From: an uncultured Pseudomonadota bacterium
Lineage (GTDB): Bacteria; Pseudomonadota; Gammaproteobacteria; Burkholderiales; Rhodocyclaceae
Reading direction: 5' to 3'
NCBI GenBank assembly: GCA_903951825.1
Contig: CAJBDJ010000045.1
Span: 1-64,000, forward strand
DNA length: 64,000 nt
Below are positions 7,506 to 16,928 of this stretch, one piece after another (the stretch's first letter is position 1; the number at the start of each line of letters is the position of its first letter). Below the pieces are notes generated by a model, which had not been told where the DNA came from, made no database searches, and saw nothing but the letters and a program-made list of their open reading frames with translations. A program made the translations under genes and the position numbers.

Positions 7506-7696
7506 TGGAAAGTATTTACCTCTTAATTCCCATATCAGTGGTTTTGGTTTTTGGCATTGCCTTCGCTTTTTGGTGGTCGGTGCGCAATGGGCAGTTTGAT
7601 GACCTCGAAGGGCCGGGATTTCGAATCTTGATGGATGATGATGTGCCGCCTGTCAAAAAAGCCGCTGAAAAGCAGGAAGACCCAAAGAAGTTTTGA
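7505..7696 (+). CDS. ccoS: cbb3-type cytochrome oxidase assembly protein CcoS
   Basis: This encodes 63 aa from ATG 7505, overlapping the ccoI stop by one base (ATGA-type coupling). The track shows a longer ORF from 7307, but its first part is a shadow of ccoI. One membrane helix (about 4-24) is followed by the CcoS/FixS signature WWSVRNGQFDDLEGPG and a short acidic/Lys tail. CcoS is required for maturation of cbb3 oxidase cofactors together with CcoI. Length and motif match the family closely. Confidence 0.93.
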   Translation: MESIYLLIPISVVLVFGIAFAFWWSVRNGQFDDLEGPGFRILMDDDVPPVKKAAEKQEDPKKF

Positions 7697-7886
7697 GCTC
7701 AGTCAATGTTGAAAGGGTGAGGCGGATGCGGAATTTGATCTGGACATGCTGAGCGCGACGGGCTTCTCGAAATTTCCGTATGTGAGGTGAGAGTGGATTT
7801 TTCCGCGGTGACGGTAGCCGAAGGTTTGTGCGTGTCGCAGGCGGACGGCGCAGCGGAAAAGTCGTCGGTCATTTTATCCGCGAGCC

Positions 7887-7932
7887 GCGCTTCGATGAAA
7901 TCACAGGCTACGAGGGAGTGAAATACGCATTT
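7887..7932. repeat. Degenerate relative of the 877-968 IS-terminus repeat
   Basis: TTCGATGAAATCAC (7891-7904) through AAATACGCA (7921-7929) aligns without gaps to 931-969, with 33 of 43 bases identical over the full aligned stretch. It lies in the 335-bp gap between ccoS and motA, which has no credible gene (the 7944-8279 ORF is a shadow of motA and its leader). It probably marks the decayed end of the same kind of element. Confidence 0.4.
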
Positions 7933-7943
7933 TTCTTCTTTCT

Positions 7944-8006
7944 TTGCTTTGCAGGGAAGCCTATGCTTACAATAGAGTTCAATTAAAGAAACTGTACGCT
8001 AATAGC
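7944..8006 (+). promoter_or_regulatory. Candidate motA promoter(s)
   Basis: Two readings are possible. TTGCTT (7944-7949), an 18-bp spacer and TACAAT (7968-7973) form a reasonable sigma-70 promoter. A sigma-28-like site, TCAATTAA-N11-GCTAATAG, overlaps just downstream; it has the right 11-bp spacing but only about half the consensus bases. Motility stator genes are often sigma-28 controlled. I favour neither strongly. Confidence 0.35.
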
Positions 8007-8031
8007 ATTTATGCGCGGTTGAGGGTTCCGT

Positions 8032-8889
8032 ATGTTTCTCATCATCGGTTATGTGATTATCCTTGCATCTGCTCTTGGGACTTACGCGGTTCACGGCAGT
8101 CTTCTGGCGCTGTGGGTTCCCCTGGAGTACGTGGCGATTATTGGGTTGACGATTGGCTACTTTGTTGCGGCGAACAACATCGGCATCATCAAGGCTACCG
8201 TTGGAGCTTTGCCCGGGGTGTTGAAGGGTTCAAAATTCAACAAGGCTTATTACGTCGACGCATTGGCGATGCTGTTTGAAATCCTCGGCAAAGTCCGTAA
8301 AGAGGGTCTGATGTCGATTGAGGGAGATATTGAGGATCCTGATTCGAGCCCGATTTTCAGCAAGTATGCAAACCTGGTTCATGATCACCATGTGATGGAA
8401 TTCACTACCGATTACCTGCGCATGATGGTTGGCGGTAACTTGAATACGGTCGAAATCGAGAGCTTGATGGATGTTGAGCTGGACTCCCATCACCATGAAG
8501 CTGAAGAGCCTGGTCACGTGGTCTCCAATGTCGCTGGTGCAGTACCTGCCTTCGGGATCGTTGTGGCGGTCATGGGAGTTGTTAACGTAATGGGTTCGGT
8601 AGGCAGTCCACCTGCGGTGTTGGGAAAAATGATTGGAGGCGCCCTGGTGGGCACTTTTCTTGGAATTTTGATTGCTTATGGCTTTGTTGAGCCGGTTGCC
8701 AAACTGCTCGAGCAGAAGGCCAAGGAAAGTGGAAAGATTTACCAGTTGATCAAAATGGTGCTACTCGCGTCGATGTCGGGATATGCGCCGGCGGTAGCCG
8801 TGGAGTTTGGACGCAAGACACTCGATTCACATGTGCGCCCCAGTTTTCGCGAGTTGGAGGAAGACTTGAAGGCGCGTAAAGGTAAGTGA
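8032..8889 (+). CDS. motA: Flagellar motor stator protein MotA
   Basis: This encodes 285 aa, the normal MotA length. Four membrane helices are visible: two near the N-terminus (about 3-20 and 30-50) and two around 165-225 (AGAVPAFGIVVAVMGVVNVMG and IGGALVGTFLGILIAYGFV). A large cytoplasmic loop carries the charged residues that contact FliG (LGKVRKEGLMSIEGDIEDP). Pro residues flank the third and fourth helices as in proton-driven stators. It precedes motB by 28 bp. A second stator pair, motCD, lies at 34.6-36.1 kb. Confidence 0.95.
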   Translation: MFLIIGYVIILASALGTYAVHGSLLALWVPLEYVAIIGLTIGYFVAANNIGIIKATVGALPGVLKGSKFNKAYYVDALAMLFEILGKVRKEGLMSIEGDIEDPDSSPIFSKYANLVHDHHVMEFTTDYLRMMVGGNLNTVEIESLMDVELDSHHHEAEEPGHVVSNVAGAVPAFGIVVAVMGVVNVMGSVGSPPAVLGKMIGGALVGTFLGILIAYGFVEPVAKLLEQKAKESGKIYQLIKMVLLASMSGYAPAVAVEFGRKTLDSHVRPSFRELEEDLKARKGK

Positions 8890-8917
8890 CTTCGTTATCT
8901 AACACTTTGTTACCGAA

Positions 8918-9865
8918 ATGAGCGACGACTCCACACGCCCAATTGTCATCAAGCGCAAGAAAGTTGTTGCGGGCGGTGCACATGGTGGCGCTTGGAAAAT
9001 CGCTTACGCCGATTTTGTTACGGCGATGATGGCTTTTTTTCTGCTGATGTGGCTTTTGGGGTCGACTGCCAAAGGGGATTTGTCGGGTATAGCAAGTTAT
9101 TTTCAGAATCCGGTCAAGGTTGCTATGGCAGGTGGAAGCGGTTCAGGTGATGCCACAAGCGTACTGCAGGGTGGGGGGAAGGATCTCACGCGGCAATACG
9201 GGCAAGTCAAGCAAGGTGATGTCGAGAAAAAGAAAGAAACCTCATTCTCAAAAGAAGCGCAAGCTGAGTTTCGTCGAAAAGAAAAACAGGCACTCGAAGC
9301 ATTGAAGGCCGACATCGAAAAAATGATTGAAAGTACGCCGCAGTTAGCTCAATTCAAAAGACAGATGCTACTCGACATTACTTCAGAGGGGCTGCGTATA
9401 CAGATTGTCGACGAGCAAAATCGACCGATGTTTGACTCCAGCAGCGCCGACCTTAAACCTTACACGAAAGAAATACTGCGCCAGATTGGTAGCTCGCTGA
9501 ATGGAGTCAGTAATCGTATCAGTTTGGCGGGGCACACCGACGCAGCTCAGTTCGCCGATGGTGAGCGTGGATTCTCAAATTGGGAGTTATCGGCTAATCG
9601 CGCAAATGCTTCGCGACGCGAGTTGATTGCCGGCGGGCTTAATGACGCTAAAATAATGCGTATCGTTGGTCTTGCCTCGACGGTACTGTTCGACAAGAAC
9701 GATCCGTTGAGCTCGATAAATCGAAGGATCAGTATCGTCGTTCTGAATCAAAAAACTGAGCAAGCCATCCTTCAGGATGAGAGATCGGAAACAGAAGTTG
9801 ATGGGGAGGGTGGGTTGCAAGAGGCACTGCAAATTCCTCCTGCCAACAAGGGAACGGCGGGTTAA
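8918..9865 (+). CDS. motB: Flagellar motor stator protein MotB
   Basis: This encodes 315 aa. A short basic N-terminus (VIKRKKV) leads into one membrane helix, [20 protein letters not shown], containing the conserved proton-carrying Asp. A plug/linker region rich in Lys and Glu follows. The OmpA-like peptidoglycan-binding domain (about 165-280) shows ISLAGHTDA and [16 protein letters not shown]. It forms the anchored half of the stator with MotA. The sequence is complete with no unusual features. Confidence 0.95.
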   Translation: MSDDSTRPIVIKRKKVVAGGAHGGAWKIAYADFVTAMMAFFLLMWLLGSTAKGDLSGIASYFQNPVKVAMAGGSGSGDATSVLQGGGKDLTRQYGQVKQGDVEKKKETSFSKEAQAEFRRKEKQALEALKADIEKMIESTPQLAQFKRQMLLDITSEGLRIQIVDEQNRPMFDSSSADLKPYTKEILRQIGSSLNGVSNRISLAGHTDAAQFADGERGFSNWELSANRANASRRELIAGGLNDAKIMRIVGLASTVLFDKNDPLSSINRRISIVVLNQKTEQAILQDERSETEVDGEGGLQEALQIPPANKGTAG

Positions 9866-9893
9866 TTGGGTAGTGAGCGAGGGGACAGAGAAA

Positions 9894-11114
9894 ATGGGCA
9901 ACAATAAAGGCCTGATTTGGGTTGGCGCTGGATGGTCAGCGTTGATCTTGGCTGTCCTGGTCACAATTGAGCCCTCGGCGCGCTCTGGAACCATTCTTTT
10001 TGCGTTGGCCTTGCTAATTATCGGTTTGCTGGTGTTAGTCAGCTTTCAGGGCGGAAGTTCAACGGGCAGCGAGTCCGGGCAACCGAATCCGCTCGATCGC
10101 AGTGTGATTGAACACAGCAGGCAGGCAATCGTTAGGGTGTCTGGAGAGTTTTCCGAGCAAATTATCGAGATGCGCAGTGAAATAACGCGTACGCAGACTA
10201 TTTTTACTGACGCTATTGCGACTTTGATAAATAGTTTTCAGGGAATTAATAGTGAGGTTCAGCGCCAACACGCTCTTGGTCTGAAAATAATTTCAGGCTC
10301 CGGGCCGGATTCGGCGGGTGGCTTGGGGGAGTTTGAGAAATTTGCCGCAAAAACGTCGGAGACTTTGCGCCAGTTTGTCGATAGCGTCATCCAGAATTCG
10401 CGTGTCGCGATGGGGCTGGTTGAAATGACTGACCGGATATCTACACAGATGCGTGAAGTGCGTGGCCGGTTGGGTGAAATCGAGGGGATCGCCAAGCAGA
10501 CGAATCTTCTGGCTTTAAATGCCGCGATCGAAGCTGCCCGCGCGGGCGAGGCTGGACGCGGATTTGCGGTGGTGGCTGATGAGGTGCGTGACCTTTCAGG
10601 AAGAACCAACCATTTCAGCAAACAGATACGTGATGCGCTGATGACAATGCAAAGCCATGTCGAGGAGGCGGAAGGCGCAATCAATCGTATGGCAGCCCAG
10701 GACATGACTTTTGCACTGACATCAAAAAATGATGTTGAAGTTGCCATGACTGGTATTGAGGACATGAACCGGCGTACTGGTGATTCGGTAAGCGAACTCA
10801 ATTTGATTGCCGAAAAGGTTGAGATTTCTGTCAATCAAGCTGTCATGTCTTTGCAATTTCAGGATATGGTGACGCAATTACTTGGACACGTACTTCGCCG
10901 CCTCGAAATTCTTGATGAAGTGGTGGGTGACGAAAATCAAATTGCCTCGTTGCTTAGTAATACGAATGATTCGGAGAGTACTGTGCAGGCGCTTGATAGT
11001 GTGCGTGAACATGTTGATGCCCTGTCACAAAAGCTGAATGCCCTTAAACAGAAAGTTAATCACAATCCTGTCCGACAAACCGGCTATTCCAGCGGTGATG
11101 TCGAATTGTTTTGA
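9894..11114 (+). CDS. Receptor-like (MCP-type) protein without a periplasmic sensor
   Basis: This encodes 406 aa from ATG 9894, preceded by GAGGGGACAGAG; the 9777 start in the track runs back into motB. Two closely spaced membrane helices (about 5-45) leave almost no periplasmic domain. A cytoplasmic coiled coil follows, with the conserved receptor hairpin tip [24 protein letters not shown], which contacts CheA/CheW. There is no HAMP domain. The C-terminal part has [15 protein letters not shown], resembling the CheZ catalytic segment QDFQDLTGQVIKK of this same cluster, including the D-x3-Q spacing. It ends 18 bp before cheY. It may sense an internal or membrane-linked signal; a phosphatase-like role is speculative. 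Confidence 0.75.
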   Translation: MGNNKGLIWVGAGWSALILAVLVTIEPSARSGTILFALALLIIGLLVLVSFQGGSSTGSESGQPNPLDRSVIEHSRQAIVRVSGEFSEQIIEMRSEITRTQTIFTDAIATLINSFQGINSEVQRQHALGLKIISGSGPDSAGGLGEFEKFAAKTSETLRQFVDSVIQNSRVAMGLVEMTDRISTQMREVRGRLGEIEGIAKQTNLLALNAAIEAARAGEAGRGFAVVADEVRDLSGRTNHFSKQIRDALMTMQSHVEEAEGAINRMAAQDMTFALTSKNDVEVAMTGIEDMNRRTGDSVSELNLIAEKVEISVNQAVMSLQFQDMVTQLLGHVLRRLEILDEVVGDENQIASLLSNTNDSESTVQALDSVREHVDALSQKLNALKQKVNHNPVRQTGYSSGDVELF

Positions 11115-11132
11115 TTTGCCCAAGAGGAAAAC

Positions 11133-11498
11133 ATGGCTAAAACCATTCTTGCAGTTGATGATTCTGCCTCGATCCGTCAGATGGTGTCGTTTACCCTGAA
11201 AAGTGCCGGATACGATGTGATTGAGGCAGTTGATGGTATGGACGGGCTGGAAAAGGCCAAGGGACGCAGCGTCAACCTGATCCTTACCGACCAGAACATG
11301 CCGCGTATGGATGGGCTGACCCTGATTAAAAATCTTCGTGCCATGACGCAATATGGTGCGGTTCCGATACTGATGCTGACTACTGAGTCTTCAGATGCGA
11401 TGAAGTCTCAGGGGCGAGCCGCCGGGGCAACGGGATGGTTGGTCAAACCATTCGATCCACAGAAATTGATTGAAGTCGTACGCAAGGTGATTGGCTGA
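11133..11498 (+). CDS. cheY: Chemotaxis response regulator CheY (first copy)
   Basis: This encodes 121 aa, a single receiver domain. The acidic pocket is AVDDSAS, the phospho-acceptor is in LILTDQNMPRMDG, the conserved Thr is in MLTTES, and the Lys is in WLVKPFD. It has no output domain. It lies between a receptor-like gene and cheA, so it is probably a partner of CheA1. It differs clearly from the second CheY at 24.9 kb, which looks more like the enteric motor-binding CheY. This copy could be a motor regulator or a phosphate sink. Confidence 0.93.
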   Translation: MAKTILAVDDSASIRQMVSFTLKSAGYDVIEAVDGMDGLEKAKGRSVNLILTDQNMPRMDGLTLIKNLRAMTQYGAVPILMLTTESSDAMKSQGRAAGATGWLVKPFDPQKLIEVVRKVIG

Positions 11499-11591
11499 CG
11501 CCGAGAACTCAAAGCTGGCCGAGTTTGCCAGTGAACGTTGCATTCGATTTCCACTTGTCACTCAATGTGATGGGTGAGGTGAGGGAGTAGC

Positions 11592-14000
11592 ATGGCTATC
11601 GACATGACTCAGTTCTATCAAGTGTTCTTCGAGGAATCGGCAGAGCATTTGGCGGCAATGGAAGCACTTCTTCTCGAACTGGATATCGACAATCCAGACT
11701 CGGAGCAGTTGAACGCTATTTTCCGGGCAGCCCATTCGATCAAGGGAAGCGCTGGTACCTTTGGTTTTAACGACCTCGCTGAAACTACCCATATCCTTGA
11801 AAATTTGCTTGATCGTATTCGTAAGCATGAACTTGTTTTGCGAGGCGACATGGTGGACGCCTTCCTTGAGTGTGGGGATCGTCTTCGTGAAATGCTGGAT
11901 GGACATCAAGGGCGAGGCCAAGCGGATCCATTGCTGGTTGAAGCGATTTGCACCAAGTTGCGGCAACTTTCATCTGACGAGGTTGCAAGCGAAGTCCTTG
12001 ATCTCGTTGATTCGGCGCCGGCAGAAACTCTTTCGGTTGTGCAGCAAGAGTCATTTGAAGAAGACGAGGTCGCCGTAATATCACCGATGGTCGATAGCGG
12101 AAGGCGTGTCTACGACATTCAATTTGTCCCTACGGCGATTTCTGCGAGAGGAGATGGGGTTGCCAATTTGCTCGATGAATTGCGCACGATGGGCGAGTTG
12201 GAGGTCATCACTCAGCCTCATGGCAAGGAGGGCGAGGGGTTTTGGGAGGTACGTCTAACAACCGGCGCAGACAGGGAATCCTTTGCTGATCAGATTGACT
12301 TCATTTCCGACAATGGTGCCTGGCGAATTGCTGAAGATACTTCGGTGGCTGTAGACGGCTCAACGGCTTTCGGGTTTTTCGGCGATTCGCCGGGTGTGCC
12401 TGATAGTGTTCGTGGCTATGGTTTTTTCGACAAGTCTGCCGAAGCACGCGCGACCGCAGAGACCGATGGATTGGGAAGTGACGACGCTTACGGATTTTTC
12501 GAGCCGTTGCCCGGCGAGTTACTGGCTGCACTTGAAGCCGTTGCCGTGCCGGATGAGGGAGAGGGCTACGGCTTTTTTGCTCCGCTGAAAACGCCACGAA
12601 TCGAGCCCTCCGCGGCTGCTCCGGTGATTGAAGAAGGAGATGGATTCGGCTTTTTCTCACCTTTACCGCCCGTTGCTGTCGAGGTACCGTCCATTCTTGA
12701 TGCGTCGAAACTGGCATCCATTGCGCTAAGTGGATCACCAGCAGCACCCGCCGCTGCCAAAGAGCCACCTGTTCTTGCGCGTGCCGTCCCCAAGCCAGCT
12801 GCCGTAGCCGCTGCCAGCGGTGATTCGTCGATTCGTGTCAGTATTGAAAAAGTCGACCAATTAATCAACCTGGTCGGTGAATTAGTGATCACGCAGGCCA
12901 TGCTGTTGCAGACGGCAACACAAATGCAGGAGCAGGTGCCGGAGCGGTTAACGGTGGGTCTTGCCCAGCTTGAGCGAAACACGCGTGACTTGCAAGAATC
13001 GGTGATGTCGATTCGGATGATGCAAATTTCGTTTGTTTTTTCTCGATTCCCACGCGTTGTTCGCGATTTGTCGAGCAAGCTGGGTAAGCAAGTTGAGCTG
13101 AAAACTTCGGGCGAAACGACCGAACTTGACAAGAGCCTTATCGAGCGCATCACTGACCCTCTTACCCATTTAATTCGCAACAGTCTGGATCACGGTATCG
13201 AATCTCCGGAAAAGCGTGTGGCGGCGGGCAAAAGCCCGGTTGGAACGATCACGCTGAAAGCCTACCATCAAGGAGGCAACATCGTTATTGAAGTGGGAGA
13301 TGATGGTGCGGGTTTGCCGCGTCAAAAAATTCTCGACAAAGCACGCGAGAAAGGGTTGCCGGTTTCCGACCAGATGAGCGACCAAGAGGTTTTTCACCTG
13401 ATTTTCGAAGCGGGTTTCTCGACGGCCGACCAAGTCACCGATGTTTCAGGGCGCGGTGTCGGGATGGACGTTGTACGACGCAATATTCAGGAAATGGGGG
13501 GGCGAGTCGAAATCGATTCGATGATCGGCGTCGGCACTCGTATGACCGTGCGCTTGCCCCTTACGCTGGCGATTCTCGATGGCATGTCGGTCGCGGTGGG
13601 TGACCAAACCTATATTCTGCCGCTATCTTACGTGATCGAATCGCTACAACCAGAGCCGGGTGATATCAAGACGCTTTCCAACCAGGGGCGTGTGATTCAG
13701 GTGCGAGGGGAGTATTTGCCAGTACTGGTTCTTCCTGAATTGTTCGGGATCAAGTCCAAGTGGCGGAACTTTACGCAGGGGATCATGATTGTCATAGATG
13801 CCGACGGCACCAAGGCTGCTCTGTGTGTTGATGCGTTGATTGGTCAACACCAGGTGGTTATCAAGAGTCTGGAAGCAAATTATCGTCGGGTGACCGGGGT
13901 TTCCGGTGCAACCATCATGGGCGATGGTCACGTGGCGCTTATTCTGGATGTGTCGGCGATTGCCGGCATGGCGCGGTCAATGATGCAGAAAGTCGGCTGA
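11592..14000 (+). CDS. cheA: Chemotaxis histidine kinase CheA (main copy)
   Basis: This encodes 802 aa, with GGTGAGGTGAGGGAG just upstream. Domains in order are: HPt with [13 protein letters not shown] (His48); a regulator-binding-like domain (about 170-245); a long linker; dimerisation (about 415-480, [15 protein letters not shown]); ATPase ([33 protein letters not shown]); and a C-terminal CheW-like domain. All kinase residues look intact. The linker (about 258-357) holds five repeats of the type (Y/F)GFF, four of them spaced 20-35 residues apart as YGFF or FGFF followed by an acidic or Pro-Leu segment. That array is not part of the standard CheA domain set. It phosphorylates CheY and CheB. 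Confidence 0.95.
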   Translation: MAIDMTQFYQVFFEESAEHLAAMEALLLELDIDNPDSEQLNAIFRAAHSIKGSAGTFGFNDLAETTHILENLLDRIRKHELVLRGDMVDAFLECGDRLREMLDGHQGRGQADPLLVEAICTKLRQLSSDEVASEVLDLVDSAPAETLSVVQQESFEEDEVAVISPMVDSGRRVYDIQFVPTAISARGDGVANLLDELRTMGELEVITQPHGKEGEGFWEVRLTTGADRESFADQIDFISDNGAWRIAEDTSVAVDGSTAFGFFGDSPGVPDSVRGYGFFDKSAEARATAETDGLGSDDAYGFFEPLPGELLAALEAVAVPDEGEGYGFFAPLKTPRIEPSAAAPVIEEGDGFGFFSPLPPVAVEVPSILDASKLASIALSGSPAAPAAAKEPPVLARAVPKPAAVAAASGDSSIRVSIEKVDQLINLVGELVITQAMLLQTATQMQEQVPERLTVGLAQLERNTRDLQESVMSIRMMQISFVFSRFPRVVRDLSSKLGKQVELKTSGETTELDKSLIERITDPLTHLIRNSLDHGIESPEKRVAAGKSPVGTITLKAYHQGGNIVIEVGDDGAGLPRQKILDKAREKGLPVSDQMSDQEVFHLIFEAGFSTADQVTDVSGRGVGMDVVRRNIQEMGGRVEIDSMIGVGTRMTVRLPLTLAILDGMSVAVGDQTYILPLSYVIESLQPEPGDIKTLSNQGRVIQVRGEYLPVLVLPELFGIKSKWRNFTQGIMIVIDADGTKAALCVDALIGQHQVVIKSLEANYRRVTGVSGATIMGDGHVALILDVSAIAGMARSMMQKVG

Positions 14001-14016
14001 GGCCGGACAAGGAGCA

Positions 14017-14520
14017 ATGATGGAAGCGAAAACACATACCGGTTCACCCGCAAGCGAAGAGGATTTGGTCGCGAACGAGTATCTGACTTTTACCCTCGGG
14101 AGCGAGGAGTACGCGATAGATATTCTCAAGGTTCAGGAAATCCGCGGTTATGAGCAACCCACCCTGATTGCCAATGCCCCGGCTTTCATCAAGGGTGTCA
14201 TCAATTTGCGCGGGATTATCGTGCCCATCGTCGATTTGCGGATCAAGTTCAAGCTGGGGACGTTTGATTACACCCCGTTTACCGTTGTCATCATCCTGAA
14301 TATTGCGCGGCGAGTCATCGGTGTTGTGGTCGATAGCGTTTCTGACGTGATTTCCTTGAATGCCAATCAGATTCGCCAGGCTCCTGATTTCTCGGGTAGT
14401 TTTGATACCAAATACATTCTGGGTCTGGCAACGATTGATACACGAATGATGATCGTTACCGACATAGAGCGTCTGATGACGAGTGGTGATATGGAATTGA
14501 TTGACTCGGCCAGCGAGTGA
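14017..14520 (+). CDS. cheW: Chemotaxis coupling protein CheW
   Basis: This encodes 167 aa, a single CheW-like SH3-type fold. Recognisable segments are [23 protein letters not shown], the CheA/receptor contact [16 protein letters not shown], and [11 protein letters not shown]. It links receptors to CheA. It begins 16 bp after the cheA stop, with AAGGAGC as the ribosome site. It is the only free-standing CheW in the window; two CheV proteins also carry CheW domains. Confidence 0.95.
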   Translation: MMEAKTHTGSPASEEDLVANEYLTFTLGSEEYAIDILKVQEIRGYEQPTLIANAPAFIKGVINLRGIIVPIVDLRIKFKLGTFDYTPFTVVIILNIARRVIGVVVDSVSDVISLNANQIRQAPDFSGSFDTKYILGLATIDTRMMIVTDIERLMTSGDMELIDSASE

Positions 14521-14551
14521 AACCAGCGGATTGTTTTGAGGGGGTGATACT

Positions 14552-16897
14552 TTGAGTTTGCGCAACTACAAGATCGGTACCCGTCTTTTGATGGCAACGG
14601 TCGGAGCCTTGGTGCTGATGCTCGTGATTGTCGCCATCGGTTTGCTCAGCCTGAATTCGGTCTCCGACAAGGTTGATGGCATCATCAACCAGAATATCAA
14701 GAAGACCGAACAAGCTGTCACGATGCGAATGAGCAATCTGTTAATTGCTCAAGATGTCCGTAGCGCCGCCCTCATCTATGATGAGATCGATAAGCAAATG
14801 GGCGAACTGGCAAAGGTTGAAGCCAGCCTGAAAAGCTCAATCGATCTGGAAGGAGCGCTTCAGTCGACGCTGGTTTCTACGGGGGACAAAGAAGTATTTG
14901 CACGAATGCTGCTTGCCCGCAAGGCGGCTCAAGATTCGCTGGTGCGGATGGTCGTGCTGATCAAACAGGGCAATCATCCGGCTCAGGAAGAGCATTTCGT
15001 CAATGATTTTCAGCCAAAAATGCAGATATGGTTCGATAGCATTGGCGATTTTGTTCATCTCCAGAAAGAAAATAACAGTCGTAGCGTTGAGGAGATCAGC
15101 GAGATCAAGAGCAAGGTTCAGACCAGCATGTTGTTCTTGATTGGGTTGGCTGTGCTCACCATGCTTCCGGCAGGTATCTGGGTCACTCGCCAGATTACGC
15201 GCCCCTTGAACGATTCGGTGATGGTCGCGAACGCGGTGGCTGGCGGAAACTTCGACAATCAGATTAATACCCACGGAAAGGACGAGCCGGCGCAGTTGAT
15301 GAGCGCGTTAAGCCGGATGCAGACTGACCTGAAAAACCGCCGAGCAGCCGAGCGCAAGGTCGCTGATGAGGCAATGCGCATCAAGGTGGCGCTTGATGTG
15401 ACCTCGAACAGTGTGATGGTCGCCGATCCTGATGGGCTGATTATTTACTGTAACGCAGCCGCGTTCAAAATGATGCGCATGGCTGAGGCGGACATCCGGA
15501 AAGACCTACCTGATTTTCGTGCTGACGAAATTCTTGGTTCAAATTTTGACATTTACCATAAAAACAAGTCGCACCAGCGCGACCTGCTGGCTGGACTCAA
15601 GGGAGTGCATCGTACGCAGATTGTCGTTGGGGGGCATTCCTTCGACCTGGTTGGCAGTCCAATTCTGAATGAGCGAGGCGAGCGTCTCGGGACGGTCGTT
15701 GAGTGGATGGACCGGACGCTTGAGGTGGCAATTGAGCAAGAGGTGAGCAGTATTGTTTCGGCCGCCGCCTCTGGGGATTTTTCGCGGCGCATCGCGGCTG
15801 CCGAAATGACCGGCTTCTTCCAGCTAATTTCTCGTGGGATCAATGAGTTGCTGGAGGTTAACAGCCATGCTTTGGGCGACATTGGCGGCATGTTCACCCG
15901 CCTTGCGCAAGGTGATTTGAGGCAAAAAATCGATACCGAATATCAAGGCTTGTTGGGGCGTCTCAAAGATGACGCCAATATCACAATCGACAACCTGCAA
16001 GAGATCATATTTTCGATTCAGGGAGCCGCGGATGCGATCAAGCTCGCAGCTCAGGAAATCGCCAGTGGTAATCAAGACCTTTCCAGCCGCACCGAGCAAC
16101 AGGCGTCCAGTCTTGAGGAAACTGCCTCAAGCATGGAGCAGTTGACCGCCACAGTAAAACAAAACGCCGAAAACGCCAGGTTGGCCAACGACTTGGCTGC
16201 TGGTGCGCAAAGTGTGGCCGAGAGGGGGGGCGATGTGGTCGGTCAGGTGGTTTTGACGATGAGTTCGATTCATCAGGCAAGCAGCAAAATTGCGGACATT
16301 ATTGGCGTTATAGACGGCATTGCTTTTCAAACCAATATCCTTGCTCTAAATGCGGCGGTCGAGGCCGCGCGTGCAGGTGAGCAGGGGCGTGGCTTTGCGG
16401 TTGTTGCAACCGAAGTACGTAACCTTGCCAAGCGCAGTGCCGATGCCGCCAAGGAAATCAAAGGGTTGATTTCCGACTCTGTTGATCGCGTTGAGGCCGG
16501 TAATCGTTTGGTTGATCAGGCGGGTCGGACAATGGAAGAAGTGGTTGGAAGTATCAAGCGGGTAGCCAAGATTGTTACCGATATTGCAGAAGCTAGTCGC
16601 GAACAAAGTGCCGGTATCGAGCAGGTCAGCTTGGCGGTTAACCAGATGGATGAAGTGACGCAGCAGAATGCCGCGCTAGTTGAGGAGGCTGCAGCCGCGG
16701 CTGAAAGTCTGGAGGATCAGGTGCATCAGCTTTCAGAAGCTGTGGCGATTTTTAAACTGTCCGGGCGCCGGAGCAATTCAACGCCACTCTCGCTGCCTGC
16801 AGCACTCAATGCCTCAGATGCAGAGCCGATGCAGAGTGCCAGCAGCCGTCCGCATTCCCAGACAGAGTCACTAGACGACGAGTGGCGCGAATTTTAG
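14552..16897 (+). CDS. Methyl-accepting chemotaxis receptor with internal PAS domain
   Basis: This encodes 781 aa from TTG 14552, with GAGGGGGTGATAC placed 8 bp upstream. A membrane helix (about 10-32) is followed by a helical periplasmic domain (about 35-190) of the four-helix-bundle type, a second helix (about 192-212) and a HAMP-like segment. A PAS-like domain follows (about 280-390, SNSVMVADPDGLIIYCNAAA). The methylation helices and signalling tip ([21 protein letters not shown]) come next. The protein ends in DDEWREF; its last five residues, EWREF, fit the aromatic-x-x-aromatic form of CheR-tethering pentapeptides such as NWETF. A 7-G run lies at 16224-16230. The ligand is unknown. Confidence 0.92.
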   Translation: MSLRNYKIGTRLLMATVGALVLMLVIVAIGLLSLNSVSDKVDGIINQNIKKTEQAVTMRMSNLLIAQDVRSAALIYDEIDKQMGELAKVEASLKSSIDLEGALQSTLVSTGDKEVFARMLLARKAAQDSLVRMVVLIKQGNHPAQEEHFVNDFQPKMQIWFDSIGDFVHLQKENNSRSVEEISEIKSKVQTSMLFLIGLAVLTMLPAGIWVTRQITRPLNDSVMVANAVAGGNFDNQINTHGKDEPAQLMSALSRMQTDLKNRRAAERKVADEAMRIKVALDVTSNSVMVADPDGLIIYCNAAAFKMMRMAEADIRKDLPDFRADEILGSNFDIYHKNKSHQRDLLAGLKGVHRTQIVVGGHSFDLVGSPILNERGERLGTVVEWMDRTLEVAIEQEVSSIVSAAASGDFSRRIAAAEMTGFFQLISRGINELLEVNSHALGDIGGMFTRLAQGDLRQKIDTEYQGLLGRLKDDANITIDNLQEIIFSIQGAADAIKLAAQEIASGNQDLSSRTEQQASSLEETASSMEQLTATVKQNAENARLANDLAAGAQSVAERGGDVVGQVVLTMSSIHQASSKIADIIGVIDGIAFQTNILALNAAVEAARAGEQGRGFAVVATEVRNLAKRSADAAKEIKGLISDSVDRVEAGNRLVDQAGRTMEEVVGSIKRVAKIVTDIAEASREQSAGIEQVSLAVNQMDEVTQQNAALVEEAAAAAESLEDQVHQLSEAVAIFKLSGRRSNSTPLSLPAALNASDAEPMQSASSRPHSQTESLDDEWREF

Positions 16898-16928
16898 GCA
16901 TTGTTTAGACCATTGAGGCGAAAGCAAC

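Noticed and set aside
7307-7696. 129-aa version of CcoS
   Set aside because: The first half is out-of-frame ccoI; the 63-aa protein from ATG 7505 matches the CcoS length and motif.
7944-8279. 111-aa plus-strand ORF overlapping the motA start
   Set aside because: Out of frame with motA and mostly inside it; the MotA protein is unmistakable.
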